Assembly (NCBI GenBank): GCA_947474365.1
Contig: CANJIU010000047.1
Location: forward strand, 1 to 64,000
DNA: 64,000 nucleotides
Direction of reading: 5' to 3'
Source of the DNA: Opitutia bacterium
GTDB lineage: Bacteria; Verrucomicrobiota; Verrucomicrobiia; Opitutales; Opitutaceae
In this document: piece by piece, positions 8,554 through 14,549 of the stretch
How positions within the stretch are numbered: the stretch's first letter is position 1
Layout: each line of letters starts with the position of its first letter
Position numbers and translations under genes: made by a program
The notes under the pieces: generated by a model
What the model saw: only the letters and a program-made list of their open reading frames with translations
Told to the model about the DNA's origin: nothing
The model's database searches: none

Positions 8554-8868
8554 GTCCCGAGCGAGAGAATAGAGCGGAACGGCGTGGATTATAGAGGAAG
8601 GAGCGGTAACGCGGACGTTTGGCGGGTTTCCTAAAGTGACCTAAACGGACCGAAAAAGTGTCGGGAATTGTCGGGAATTTTTCCCTCTTAGTCTGCGAAG
8701 AGACTATTGGAGCGCGCGGAAGGTGCTTTTCAAGCGGTTTTCGCCGCAAAATTCCGAGTCAGTTCTGACACAGCCTTAGAGTGAAAAGAGAGCCCCGAAT
8801 TTGACTTTGCGGCGTTAAGTAACGCGCAAGTGATTCACTCTCGGAATCGCTTCGCCCGTAACCAAACA
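8554..8868. other. Intergenic left end of the integrated element
   Basis: This stretch holds no convincing reading frame. It is less G+C-rich than its surroundings, with several short A/T-rich runs, and presumably carries the promoter of the HTH gene that follows. Confidence 0.4.
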
Positions 8869-9090
8869 ATGAACACACCGCTCACAGAAACCAACTATTA
8901 CACCACTGCCGAGGTGGCCAAGCGCTACCGCGTTGCAACGAAGACCGTCCGTAACTGGATTCACCGGAAGTCGATTGGCTTTATCAAAATAGGCGGAGCG
9001 TCCGGCGGTCGTTGCATCGTTCGTTTTCGCGATGAAGACCTGATTACTTTCGACCGAAACAATCGCCGTCCCGCGCACGGCTCCGCGTAA
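8869..9090 (+). CDS. Excisionase-like helix-turn-helix protein
   Basis: 73 residues from the ATG at 8869; an upstream start at 8830 would add a leader with no homology look. It reads YYTTAEVAKRYRVATKTVRN and has WIHRKSIGFIKIG as its second helix and wing. That is the HTH_17/MerR-type fold of excisionases and small regulators (turn-helix with a V-x-x-x-T-[VL]-R-x-W-I core). In an element with an integrase at the other end, an excisionase or a regulator of excision is the natural role. It is the first gene at the left end of the element. Confidence 0.75.
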   Translation: MNTPLTETNYYTTAEVAKRYRVATKTVRNWIHRKSIGFIKIGGASGGRCIVRFRDEDLITFDRNNRRPAHGSA

Positions 9091-9096
9091 TTGCAC

Positions 9097-9106
9097 CGTT
9101 TAAACG
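9097..9106. repeat. CGTTTAAACG palindrome, copy 1
   Basis: A perfect 10-base palindrome placed between the HTH gene and the small genes preceding the replication gene. Two further copies of its 9-base core occur at 10583-10591 and 10657-10666, and none is seen elsewhere in the element. Confidence 0.5.
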
Positions 9107-9114
9107 CGCAGAGC

Positions 9115-9210
9115 ATGAAGACATTTCTTCGCCGCGTGAGCGGTTCGGGACGGATGAAGATCGCGCGCCGGGTATTGCAGCGCGCCCGCTACGGAAGGAG
9201 GGCACTGTGA
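9115..9210 (+). CDS. Very small basic protein (31 residues), coupled to the next gene
   Basis: ATG at 9115 to TGA at 9208-9210. The product begins MKTFLRRVSGSGRMKIARRV and is very rich in Arg and Lys with no Asp or Glu. Its stop overlaps the GTG start of the next gene (GTGA), a layout that favours translational coupling and argues that the frame is used. No family can be assigned. It could bind nucleic acid, or only serve to couple translation. Confidence 0.4.
   Translation: MKTFLRRVSGSGRMKIARRVLQRARYGRRAL
9192..9200 (+). promoter_or_regulatory. Strong ribosome binding site of the 9207 gene
   Basis: GGAAGGAGG ends six bases before the GTG at 9207. It is one of the best Shine-Dalgarno matches in the window and supports the GTG start. 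Confidence 0.65.
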
Positions 9211-9413
9211 ACCGCCCGCATCAGTACCCCTTGGCCTTCGGATCGCGCTACGCTGACCAGAATGATGCCTTGCGGGCCAAGCTGAACGCGGCTCTCGCCG
9301 AGCACAACGCCAGCGACGACGATCCCGAACGCCGGGAATGGTTGCAGTTGGAGATCGCGCGGCTTCGGTCGGCGCTCTCGGCGTCACGCGAAAGAGGGGT
9401 GGACCGTGGCTGA
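9207..9413 (+). CDS. Small hypothetical protein with a helical segment
   Basis: 68 residues from the GTG at 9207, set by the strong ribosome binding site just upstream. The middle and end (ALRAKLNAALAEHN, then REWLQLEIARLRSALSASRE) are amphipathic helix, probably a short coiled coil. The stop at 9411-9413 lies inside the first codons of the replication-like gene, so the two are co-translated. I do not recognise the family. By position it may be an accessory factor of the replication gene. Confidence 0.55.
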   Translation: MNRPHQYPLAFGSRYADQNDALRAKLNAALAEHNASDDDPERREWLQLEIARLRSALSASRERGVDRG

Positions 9414-10440
9414 GAAAGAGAAACTGACGCTTGTTCATCGCACTGCCAAGTCGAAGGACCGGGAGGTCAGGTTCACTTCGATTGACAACGCGCTTCTGCA
9501 AAATCACTCGCTGACGTACCGCGCTCGCGGCCTACTGGCGTTTGTCTTGAGTTGCCCGACTCAATGGACACACAACGCGGAGAACCTCGCAGGCAAGGGC
9601 GATTCCACAGAAGGCCCGGATTCGTTGCGGGCGGCCCTGCGAGAACTCCAACAAGCAGGGCACGCACATCTTGAGAAGGTCAGAGATGAGAAGGGGCACG
9701 TGAGGCACCGATGGCGCTTTTTCGAGGAACCGTCTCCCAAAAATCCCGAGACGGCACCGACTAGGCAAAAACGACATTCGGCACCGTCTCGGGATTTACC
9801 GCCTCCCGGTCAACCGCCTCCCGGTCAACCGCCTCCCGGTCAACCGCCTCCCGGTCAACCGCCTCCCGGTCAACCGCCTCGGTATGAAAGTACGATCAAC
9901 GAAAGTACGATCAATGAAAGTACGATCAATGAAAGTACGGTTCATTTTGCGTCGGCGACAGCCGCCGCAGGACGCGAGACGCTTCCGGGTCTTTCCGTTG
10001 GGCCATCACCACCGCAAACAAGGCCACGCAACGAGCTATTTGACGCGCTTGTCCGCGCCACTGGTAGCGACCCAATGGGGATGACCGAACGCGCCAAGAA
10101 CGCAGCAGGCGTCGCTCTGGCAGAAATCAATAAGGCAAAGTCCGACCTCACTCCCGCTGAAATTGAGCGACGGGCAGAAAACTACCGCCGGCACTTCACA
10201 GCACCCATAACGCCGAACGCTCTCGCCATGCATTGGGCGAAGTGTGCCAACCCGCCAGAATCTCGCGCCAACCGATACCAGATGCCCGCCCTCACCGACG
10301 CCGACCACGAAAAAGGCTTTTTCCACGGCACCGAGTTTGACGACCAGCCATCCAAAGCGCAGAAATCTCCGGTCAACCGATACCAGATGCCCGCCGCGAC
10401 AGCAGAAGACCATAAAAACGAAAGCTGGGGCGACGCCTGA
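9406..10440 (+). CDS. Replication-initiator-like HTH protein of a mobile element
   Basis: 344 residues from a GTG at 9406 that overlaps the preceding gene by 8 bases. Residues about 15-110 look like the winged-helix N-terminus of phage replisome-organiser / HTH_36-type initiators (SIDNALLQNHSLTYRARGLL is the typical opening of that domain). A low-complexity linker follows: PPPGQ five times (132-156) and ESTIN three times plus a variant (161-180). The C-terminus carries RYQMPA twice. In phage O-type proteins the DNA-binding N-terminus binds origin repeats that lie within the gene, and the C-terminus recruits helicase; the same layout is plausible here. No helicase gene is nearby, so the host's would be used. 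A plain regulator is the alternative. Confidence 0.6.
   Translation: MAEKEKLTLVHRTAKSKDREVRFTSIDNALLQNHSLTYRARGLLAFVLSCPTQWTHNAENLAGKGDSTEGPDSLRAALRELQQAGHAHLEKVRDEKGHVRHRWRFFEEPSPKNPETAPTRQKRHSAPSRDLPPPGQPPPGQPPPGQPPPGQPPPGQPPRYESTINESTINESTINESTVHFASATAAAGRETLPGLSVGPSPPQTRPRNELFDALVRATGSDPMGMTERAKNAAGVALAEINKAKSDLTPAEIERRAENYRRHFTAPITPNALAMHWAKCANPPESRANRYQMPALTDADHEKGFFHGTEFDDQPSKAQKSPVNRYQMPAATAEDHKNESWGDA
9799..9880 (+). repeat. Tandem 15-bp repeat, five copies (PPPGQ coding)
   Basis: CCGCCTCCCGGTCAA is repeated five times without a mismatch from 9799 to 9873, then 7 bases of a sixth copy. Each unit is 15 bases, so the reading frame is kept. It lies in the linker of the replication-like gene, directly before a second, unrelated 15-bp repeat. 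Confidence 0.9.
9886..9945 (+). repeat. Tandem 15-bp iteron-like repeats, four copies (ESTIN coding)
   Basis: GAAAGTACGATCAAT and close variants occur four times back to back (9886, 9901, 9916, 9931; the last differs in its second half), followed by an A/T-rich stretch. Iterons inside the initiator gene, beside an A/T-rich region, are the known layout of the lambda-type origin. Here it makes a candidate origin for the element. Confidence 0.8.
10269..10395 (+). repeat. 22-bp direct repeat near the end of the replication-like gene
   Basis: An identical 22-base sequence lies at 10269-10290 and 10374-10395, 105 bases apart (a multiple of three), coding NRYQMPA both times. This is a recent partial duplication or a repeated binding or interaction motif. 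Confidence 0.8.
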
Positions 10441-11007
10441 CCGACTGGCATAGGTATTGCGGAGCCCGATACACCCCCCCCTTCCCCCCGTGTAAGGAAT
10501 CTCTTTGAACGGCCCCACCGCTGGCGGGTTCGGGCCGAGGCGCGGTTTCCGCGCGGGCGGCAGTCCGAAAGCCGGTTTACATGTTTAAACGCTCCGAACA
10601 GACCGCACAGGAGAGCAGGGGAAGCGGTCTCCGCCCTTCGGATACGCTACGCGCTGCGTTTAAACGCGACGAATCGCGGTCGGGGATTGGTCGGCGGTAC
10701 CCTTGTAAACTCCGACCCTGAACCTTCCGGTTACCCTTTGCGGGGTCCGATGGTCCGTTTGGGACTGTTTCTGACCTTCCCGAAGCCTGTTTTTGGCCGA
10801 TTCCTTGCCGTTTGGCGGGGTTTCCGACCCCCGGTTGGGCGTTCGGATACCCCCGAAGGACCGGGGAGCCGGGAAATCGGTTCTTTTCGCCCCCGGTAGA
10901 GCCTCCCCGGTTGGGGGTTGCCCCGGTATTTTGCCCCTCCCTCGTCTCCGGTTCGTGCGTGGTTCGTGCGCGGGCAATTTGACTCCCCGCGAATTAGTGA
11001 AGACGCC
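10441..11007. other. Non-coding stretch inside the element with two GTTTAAACG palindromes
   Basis: About 570 bases without a convincing frame. It contains GTTTAAACG at 10583-10591 and CGTTTAAACG at 10657-10666. From 10690 to 10960 it has many short C/G-rich blocks around CCGGTT/CCCCGG, and GGTTCGTGCG twice in tandem near 10952-10975. The repetitive, structured composition would suit replication or packaging signals, or an untranslated leader of the operon that follows. Confidence 0.45.
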
Positions 11008-11232
11008 ATGAAAACTGCCAACGCCAACAAGCCGACCGCGCCCACGGTCTTCGTGACGATCCCGAGTATCGCCGAGTCCGCCGCCATTCACCCGCAGAAG
11101 TGCGCCCGCGAACTCGGTCTTCGCGGAATAAACCCCGATGGACTGATCCGCAACGGCTCCCGCGTCATCCCGCTTTTCAGCGAGGGACGATTGCCCGCCA
11201 TCAATTCCGCCCTTTCTCCCGAATCACCATGA
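11008..11232 (+). CDS. Small putative DNA-binding protein
   Basis: 74 residues from the ATG at 11008. After a short linker it reads IAESAAIHPQKCARELGLRG and then a segment ending PLFSEGRLPAI. A helix, a short turn, a helix and a beta wing ending in 'PL[FY]xxxxLP' is the pattern of small winged HTH proteins of the excisionase type. The assignment is by pattern only. Its stop overlaps the ATG of the next gene (ATGA), so it is the first gene of a four-gene operon closed by the terminator at 12407. Confidence 0.5.
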   Translation: MKTANANKPTAPTVFVTIPSIAESAAIHPQKCARELGLRGINPDGLIRNGSRVIPLFSEGRLPAINSALSPESP

Positions 11233-11492
11233 CCATCCCGGTAACCAACGAAATCGACCCCGCAGATCCGGCCCATGTCGCCGAACTGCTGACCCGCCAA
11301 CACGCCGCCGAGCGAGCCCGCAGGATTGAGGTTGAGCGGACTCTGAACCTGCAAAACGAGGTCATGCGTCAGCGTCGGTTTGATCGCCTTTTCGAGAAAG
11401 ACCCCGCCGCCCGTGAACTCTTCGCCGAAATCTCCCGACTGCGGGACGAGAACGCCAAACGGAAAGCCGCACTTTCCGAGCCTTCCCGTTAA
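11229..11492 (+). CDS. Small coiled-coil protein, paralogue of the next gene
   Basis: 87 residues from the ATG at 11229, which overlaps the previous stop by four bases. It is almost entirely helical: LLTRQHAAERARRIEVERTL, then FEKDPAARELFAEISRLRDE. The spacing of HAA-x-RA-x-R-x-E, K-[DE]-P and RLR is shared with the 11511 gene, so the two are a tandem duplication that has diverged. No known family is recognised. In small mobile elements such proteins are often accessory or regulatory. Confidence 0.55.
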   Translation: MTIPVTNEIDPADPAHVAELLTRQHAAERARRIEVERTLNLQNEVMRQRRFDRLFEKDPAARELFAEISRLRDENAKRKAALSEPSR

Positions 11493-11510
11493 CTAAGTAT
11501 CCACACAACA

Positions 11511-11720
11511 ATGACACCGCAAGAACTCTCCGACCTCCACGCCGCCGACAGGGCCAACCGCGCGGAGATTGACCGCGTGATGGCGGCACACGCCGCAAAG
11601 ACTGGCAGTGAGCATCTCGCAAAACTCATCTCGAAGGAGCCGGATGTTGCCGCCCTCTCGGCTGACAATGCGCGCCTCCGTGCGCTCTGCGTTGCGAACT
11701 CGATCAACCCTGACGCCTGA
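11511..11720 (+). CDS. Small coiled-coil protein, paralogue of the previous gene
   Basis: 69 residues from the ATG at 11511, 18 bases after the previous stop. It reads LSDLHAADRANRAEIDRVMA and ISKEPDVAALSADNARLRAL, keeping the same HAA, RA-x-R-x-E, KEP and RLR positions as its neighbour but with different surroundings. It lies in the same operon. Function unknown. Confidence 0.55.
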   Translation: MTPQELSDLHAADRANRAEIDRVMAAHAAKTGSEHLAKLISKEPDVAALSADNARLRALCVANSINPDA

Positions 11721-11729
11721 GCAACCGCC

Positions 11730-12260
11730 ATGAGCAACCGCGCCACTCTCCCTGAGCAACTCCAAGCCGCGTTGGTCGAGTTGTCCCGCAGCAAGATGAC
11801 CCTGCCGGAACAGGTCGCTGCCGTGCGCCTCGCCTCTTCTGTCGTCAAGAATGACTTCGACGCTGCGAAGGAAATCGTGCGCCTGCGCGCGCGCGTCGAA
11901 ACTCTTGAGACCACTGCAAAGCCACGCGCTGAAACCGTCACGCAACCAAGTGCAGCCACGCCCGCGCCGGTTGCTGCGTCTGGCGAGGGTTCCGCGTTAC
12001 TCACTGCCGAGCGTGACGCCGCGCGGGCTTCGCTAAAGACGATCTCCGATGCCGTCCGCAAGTTGAGCGTTGCGAAGTCCTACACCAAAAAGGCCGAGGA
12101 AACACTTGCCGCGAAGGGCTCGCCGGTCGCAACGCTTGAGTCGGTCACCCGCCAGCGGGACGAGGCGCAGCGCACTCTTGCAACCGTGGTTGCCGCGCTG
12201 GACCAACTCGAAAGACCGTCGCTGACGAAGCGGGCTAAGGCCGCTATCGGCACCCCATGA
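11730..12260 (+). CDS. Coiled-coil protein of the element
   Basis: 176 residues from the ATG at 11730, nine bases after the previous stop. Two helical regions (about 1-60 and 90-165; e.g. AAKEIVRLRARVETLETTAK and QRDEAQRTLATVVAALDQLE) are joined by a Pro/Ala/Thr linker. No enzymatic motif, signal peptide or membrane helix is visible. It is the last gene of the 11008-12260 operon; the terminator lies 146 bases further on. I do not recognise the family. Confidence 0.6.
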   Translation: MSNRATLPEQLQAALVELSRSKMTLPEQVAAVRLASSVVKNDFDAAKEIVRLRARVETLETTAKPRAETVTQPSAATPAPVAASGEGSALLTAERDAARASLKTISDAVRKLSVAKSYTKKAEETLAAKGSPVATLESVTRQRDEAQRTLATVVAALDQLERPSLTKRAKAAIGTP

Positions 12261-12271
12261 TCTTTCCCGGG

Positions 12272-13309
12272 CTAACGTCCGACTACTGTTCGTCGGTCTT
12301 CTTGCTCAAATAGACCGGGAAAAACGTGTCGCCCTGTTCGGTCCTGTGGACCGCGGGGCGACACCAATTCTTTGCCATGAGTGCTTGAGTGAGTGTCGCG
12401 AAAACTGAGAGACCCCGTGAACCTTCGCTCACGGGGTCTCTCTTTTTTCGGGGATCGGCGTTTGCCTACGCGGAGAACGACAACTGTCGGCGATGGAATC
12501 GGGGTGCCCGTCCGTTGCGAACGTAGCGCGCCAGAGCGTCGTTGATCTGCTGGGTATTCAAGGTGGAGGTGCTTCCAACTCAAGCGACAGGCTTCCTCTG
12601 TGCGGATGCCACAGAAGCCGACCAACACCAAAATCACGAGCCGGTCGTGCCACCTCTTTCTCAAGCACCGATGCAAAAGTTTGCCGAAGTCGGCGGGGGT
12701 GAGAACGTGCGGCTTGTGGAACGGGATGATGGGCCGCGTGATTTTCTCCACGGGATTTTTCACCAACCACTCTTCTTTGACGGCGTAGCGGAACAGCACG
12801 TTGAGGTTGCGAAGCACGTTGGCCTTGGAGACGGGCGACAGCTTGGCGTTCGTGCGATAAACGTAGTCGGCGATTTCTTGACGGGTGATGGTGCCGATGG
12901 GCCGGTCTCCACCGGTGATGCTGATGAACCGCGTCAGGCTCTGCCTCATATTGCGGTCGTATTGCGGCGAACGACCGATGCGAAGTTTCTCCGACAAGAA
13001 CGACTCCACCACCTCCGACCATAGCTTTTGGCCGGTTGGCGAACCCTGATGAGTGAGGTAAAATGCAACGGCATCGGCGAGGTTCGTGCCGATGGGGCGG
13101 AGCCGTTCCAAGGCGTAAAGGATTTCAGCTTTTCGTTCCCATAACTCACCGACTGGGACGGGGGTGGTGGTCTGTTGGGCGACGAACTTTTCCGCGTCAT
13201 AACGATGAACGAAGAACCTTCGTTGTCTCCGTTGGCCTCCTTCGGAGCCGAGATACACGGAGTAACCGACGACTTTTCCGTGACGTTTTTGGGCGGAGAT
13301 GGAGGGCAT
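12272..13309 (-). CDS. Tyrosine integrase, truncated in its catalytic domain
   Basis: The ATG at 13309 follows a better leader than the GTG at 13315. The SAM-like core-binding domain (about 95-180) and the start of the catalytic domain are intact (EIADYVYRTNAKLSPVSKAN; then FCGIRTEEACRLSW, with the first catalytic Arg in GIRTEE). After WKHLHLE the frame becomes unrelated sequence that reads through the terminator hairpin to 12272. The second box (HxxR) and the catalytic Tyr are not found in any of the three minus-strand frames down to 12272. The enzyme should be inactive unless supplied in trans. It sits 135 bases from the tRNA-Leu that served as target. Confidence 0.75.
   Translation of the reverse strand: MPSISAQKRHGKVVGYSVYLGSEGGQRRQRRFFVHRYDAEKFVAQQTTTPVPVGELWERKAEILYALERLRPIGTNLADAVAFYLTHQGSPTGQKLWSEVVESFLSEKLRIGRSPQYDRNMRQSLTRFISITGGDRPIGTITRQEIADYVYRTNAKLSPVSKANVLRNLNVLFRYAVKEEWLVKNPVEKITRPIIPFHKPHVLTPADFGKLLHRCLRKRWHDRLVILVLVGFCGIRTEEACRLSWKHLHLEYPADQRRSGALRSQRTGTPIPSPTVVVLRVGKRRSPKKERPRERRFTGSLSFRDTHSSTHGKELVSPRGPQDRTGRHVFPGLFEQEDRRTVVGR
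12407..12448 (+). terminator. Strong rho-independent terminator
   Basis: A perfect 14-bp stem (12407-12420 with 12429-12442, GAGAGACCCCGTGA arm) and an 8-base loop are followed by six T. It closes the plus-strand operon ending at 12260. On the minus strand the stem is followed by only a short T stretch, so it may also slow transcription from the integrase side. Confidence 0.9.
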
Positions 13310-13443
13310 CCCCACTGGGCCAGATTTCCCTGAAAAGGAGTCAAGCCCCCCGTGCCAACCTGGGTGCCAACCTGAGCCTCGTTTTCAGGGCTATTTTCAG
13401 AGGGTGGTGTATGCCGTGACTCCCTCTGTTTTTCAGAGGGAGT

Positions 13444-13528
13444 TGGTGCCCGGGCGGGGACTTGAACCCCGACACCTTTCGGTGGTAGATTTTGAGTCTA
13501 CTGCGTCTGCCAATTCCGCCACCCGGGC
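13444..13528 (-). tRNA. tRNA-Leu (anticodon CAA)
   Basis: The minus strand folds into a type II tRNA. The acceptor stem is GCCCGGG with CCCGGGC. The anticodon stem-loop is GTAGA-CTCAAAA-TCTAC, giving anticodon CAA. The variable arm is long (CACCGAAAGGTG) and the T arm is CGGGG-TTCAAGT-CCCCG. The 3' CCA is encoded (13444-13446). Length is 85 bases including CCA. The integrase gene and the integrated element lie directly beyond its 3' end, so it is the likely integration target. Confidence 0.95.
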
Positions 13529-13762
13529 GTGGTCAGGTGGGGAACCGTAGTTTCACCCGCGGGAGTGTCCATGAAAATTTCTCTGCAGCCTTTTTGAACA
13601 CCCCCGTGACCGGCGCGTCTCTCCCTGCGTTAGTTACCCGTTCTTTTTGGAAAATCACAGTCAAGTCGGCAAGGGCGTCGGATGACACATCCGGCGCCCT
13701 TTCTGTTGGGGATTTTGCTACGCAAACCCCTCGTTTTGGTCTTCGCTGGGCGAACCTCTCCT

Positions 13763-14518
13763 ATGTCTGACTTTCGCGCTTTCTGCTCCCCCGCGACCGC
13801 CGAGCCGGCGACAATTACACTTTCCGCCGCGGAGTCGCACCATCTGGTGAGCGTCAACCGCGCCCGAATTGGCGATACGGTGGTTGCGTTTGACGGTCGC
13901 GGAACCGAGTGGATCTGCGAACTCACCGGCGACAAGAAGAACGCCGCCACCCTCAAGGTGCGCTTCCAGCAGTGCCTGAAACCGCTCCCTTACGAAATCA
14001 CCCTCGGCCAAGCGCTGCCGAAGGGACAGTTCATGGACGCGATTGTGCGCAAGGCGACCGAGATCGGCGCCGTGCGTATCGTCCCGCTGGAGAGCGATCG
14101 CACCGAGGTTCACCTCGACGGCGATCGCTCGGAGCGCAAAATTGAAAAATGGCAGACCGCCGCCCTTGAGGCGGCCAAACAATGCGGCAACGCCTTTGTC
14201 CCCGAGCTGCTCCCGGTGCAGAAGGCGGCGGCGTTCATGGAGTCGGCGCGCGGCTACGATCTGAAACTGATTGCGAGCCTGCAGTCCGGCGCGAAATCGC
14301 TCAAGACGGTGCTGGCGGCCTTTCGTTCTGCGAACACGCGGGCACCGAAGAAGGTCCTTTGGTTGATCGGCCCCGAAGGTGATTTCACGCCGGCGGAAAT
14401 GAGCCTGTCGCAGAGCGCGGGGTTTGAGCCGATTACACTGGGGCCGCTGGTGCTGAGGTGTGAGACCGCCGCGACCTACGCGCTCAGTGTGCTCAGCTAC
14501 GAATTGCAGAATTTGTAG
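13763..14518 (+). CDS. rsmE: 16S rRNA (uracil-1498-N3)-methyltransferase RsmE
   Basis: 251 residues from the ATG at 13763 (MSDFRAFCSP); the upstream in-frame ATG at 13682 would add a leader overlapping a hairpin. An N-terminal PUA-like domain (ESHHLVSVNRARIGD) is followed by the SPOUT methyltransferase domain with its knot motifs: GQALPKGQFMDAIVRKATEI, then LIGPEGDFTPAE and LGPLVLRCETAA. The enzyme methylates U1498 of 16S rRNA in the small subunit using SAM. It ends 31 bases before the convergent kinase gene. Confidence 0.95.
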   Translation: MSDFRAFCSPATAEPATITLSAAESHHLVSVNRARIGDTVVAFDGRGTEWICELTGDKKNAATLKVRFQQCLKPLPYEITLGQALPKGQFMDAIVRKATEIGAVRIVPLESDRTEVHLDGDRSERKIEKWQTAALEAAKQCGNAFVPELLPVQKAAAFMESARGYDLKLIASLQSGAKSLKTVLAAFRSANTRAPKKVLWLIGPEGDFTPAEMSLSQSAGFEPITLGPLVLRCETAATYALSVLSYELQNL

Positions 14519-14549
14519 CAAGAGCAGGCGCGGACGGGTATGCCACCGA

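Noticed and set aside
9799..9945. Short repeats as a CRISPR array
   Set aside because: Units are contiguous 15-mers without spacers, in frame inside a gene, with no cas genes nearby.
10660..11091. 143-codon minus-strand frame in the element
   Set aside because: Runs through the structured G/C-rich non-coding stretch and over the start of the 11008 gene; composition is not protein-like.
12272..12400. Short minus-strand frame starting MAKNWC (31 residues)
   Set aside because: No ribosome binding site, no homology look, and it lies between the terminator and the decayed integrase end.
13631..13664. TTGACT ... TAACTA as a promoter of the tRNA
   Set aside because: Spacing between the two boxes is about 22 bases and the site is about 100 bases upstream of the tRNA; too weak to annotate.
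13671..13701. Hairpin before rsmE as a terminator
   Set aside because: A strong 14-bp stem (one G-T pair), but no T-run and no plus-strand gene upstream that it could end; it may be leftover from the pre-integration layout.
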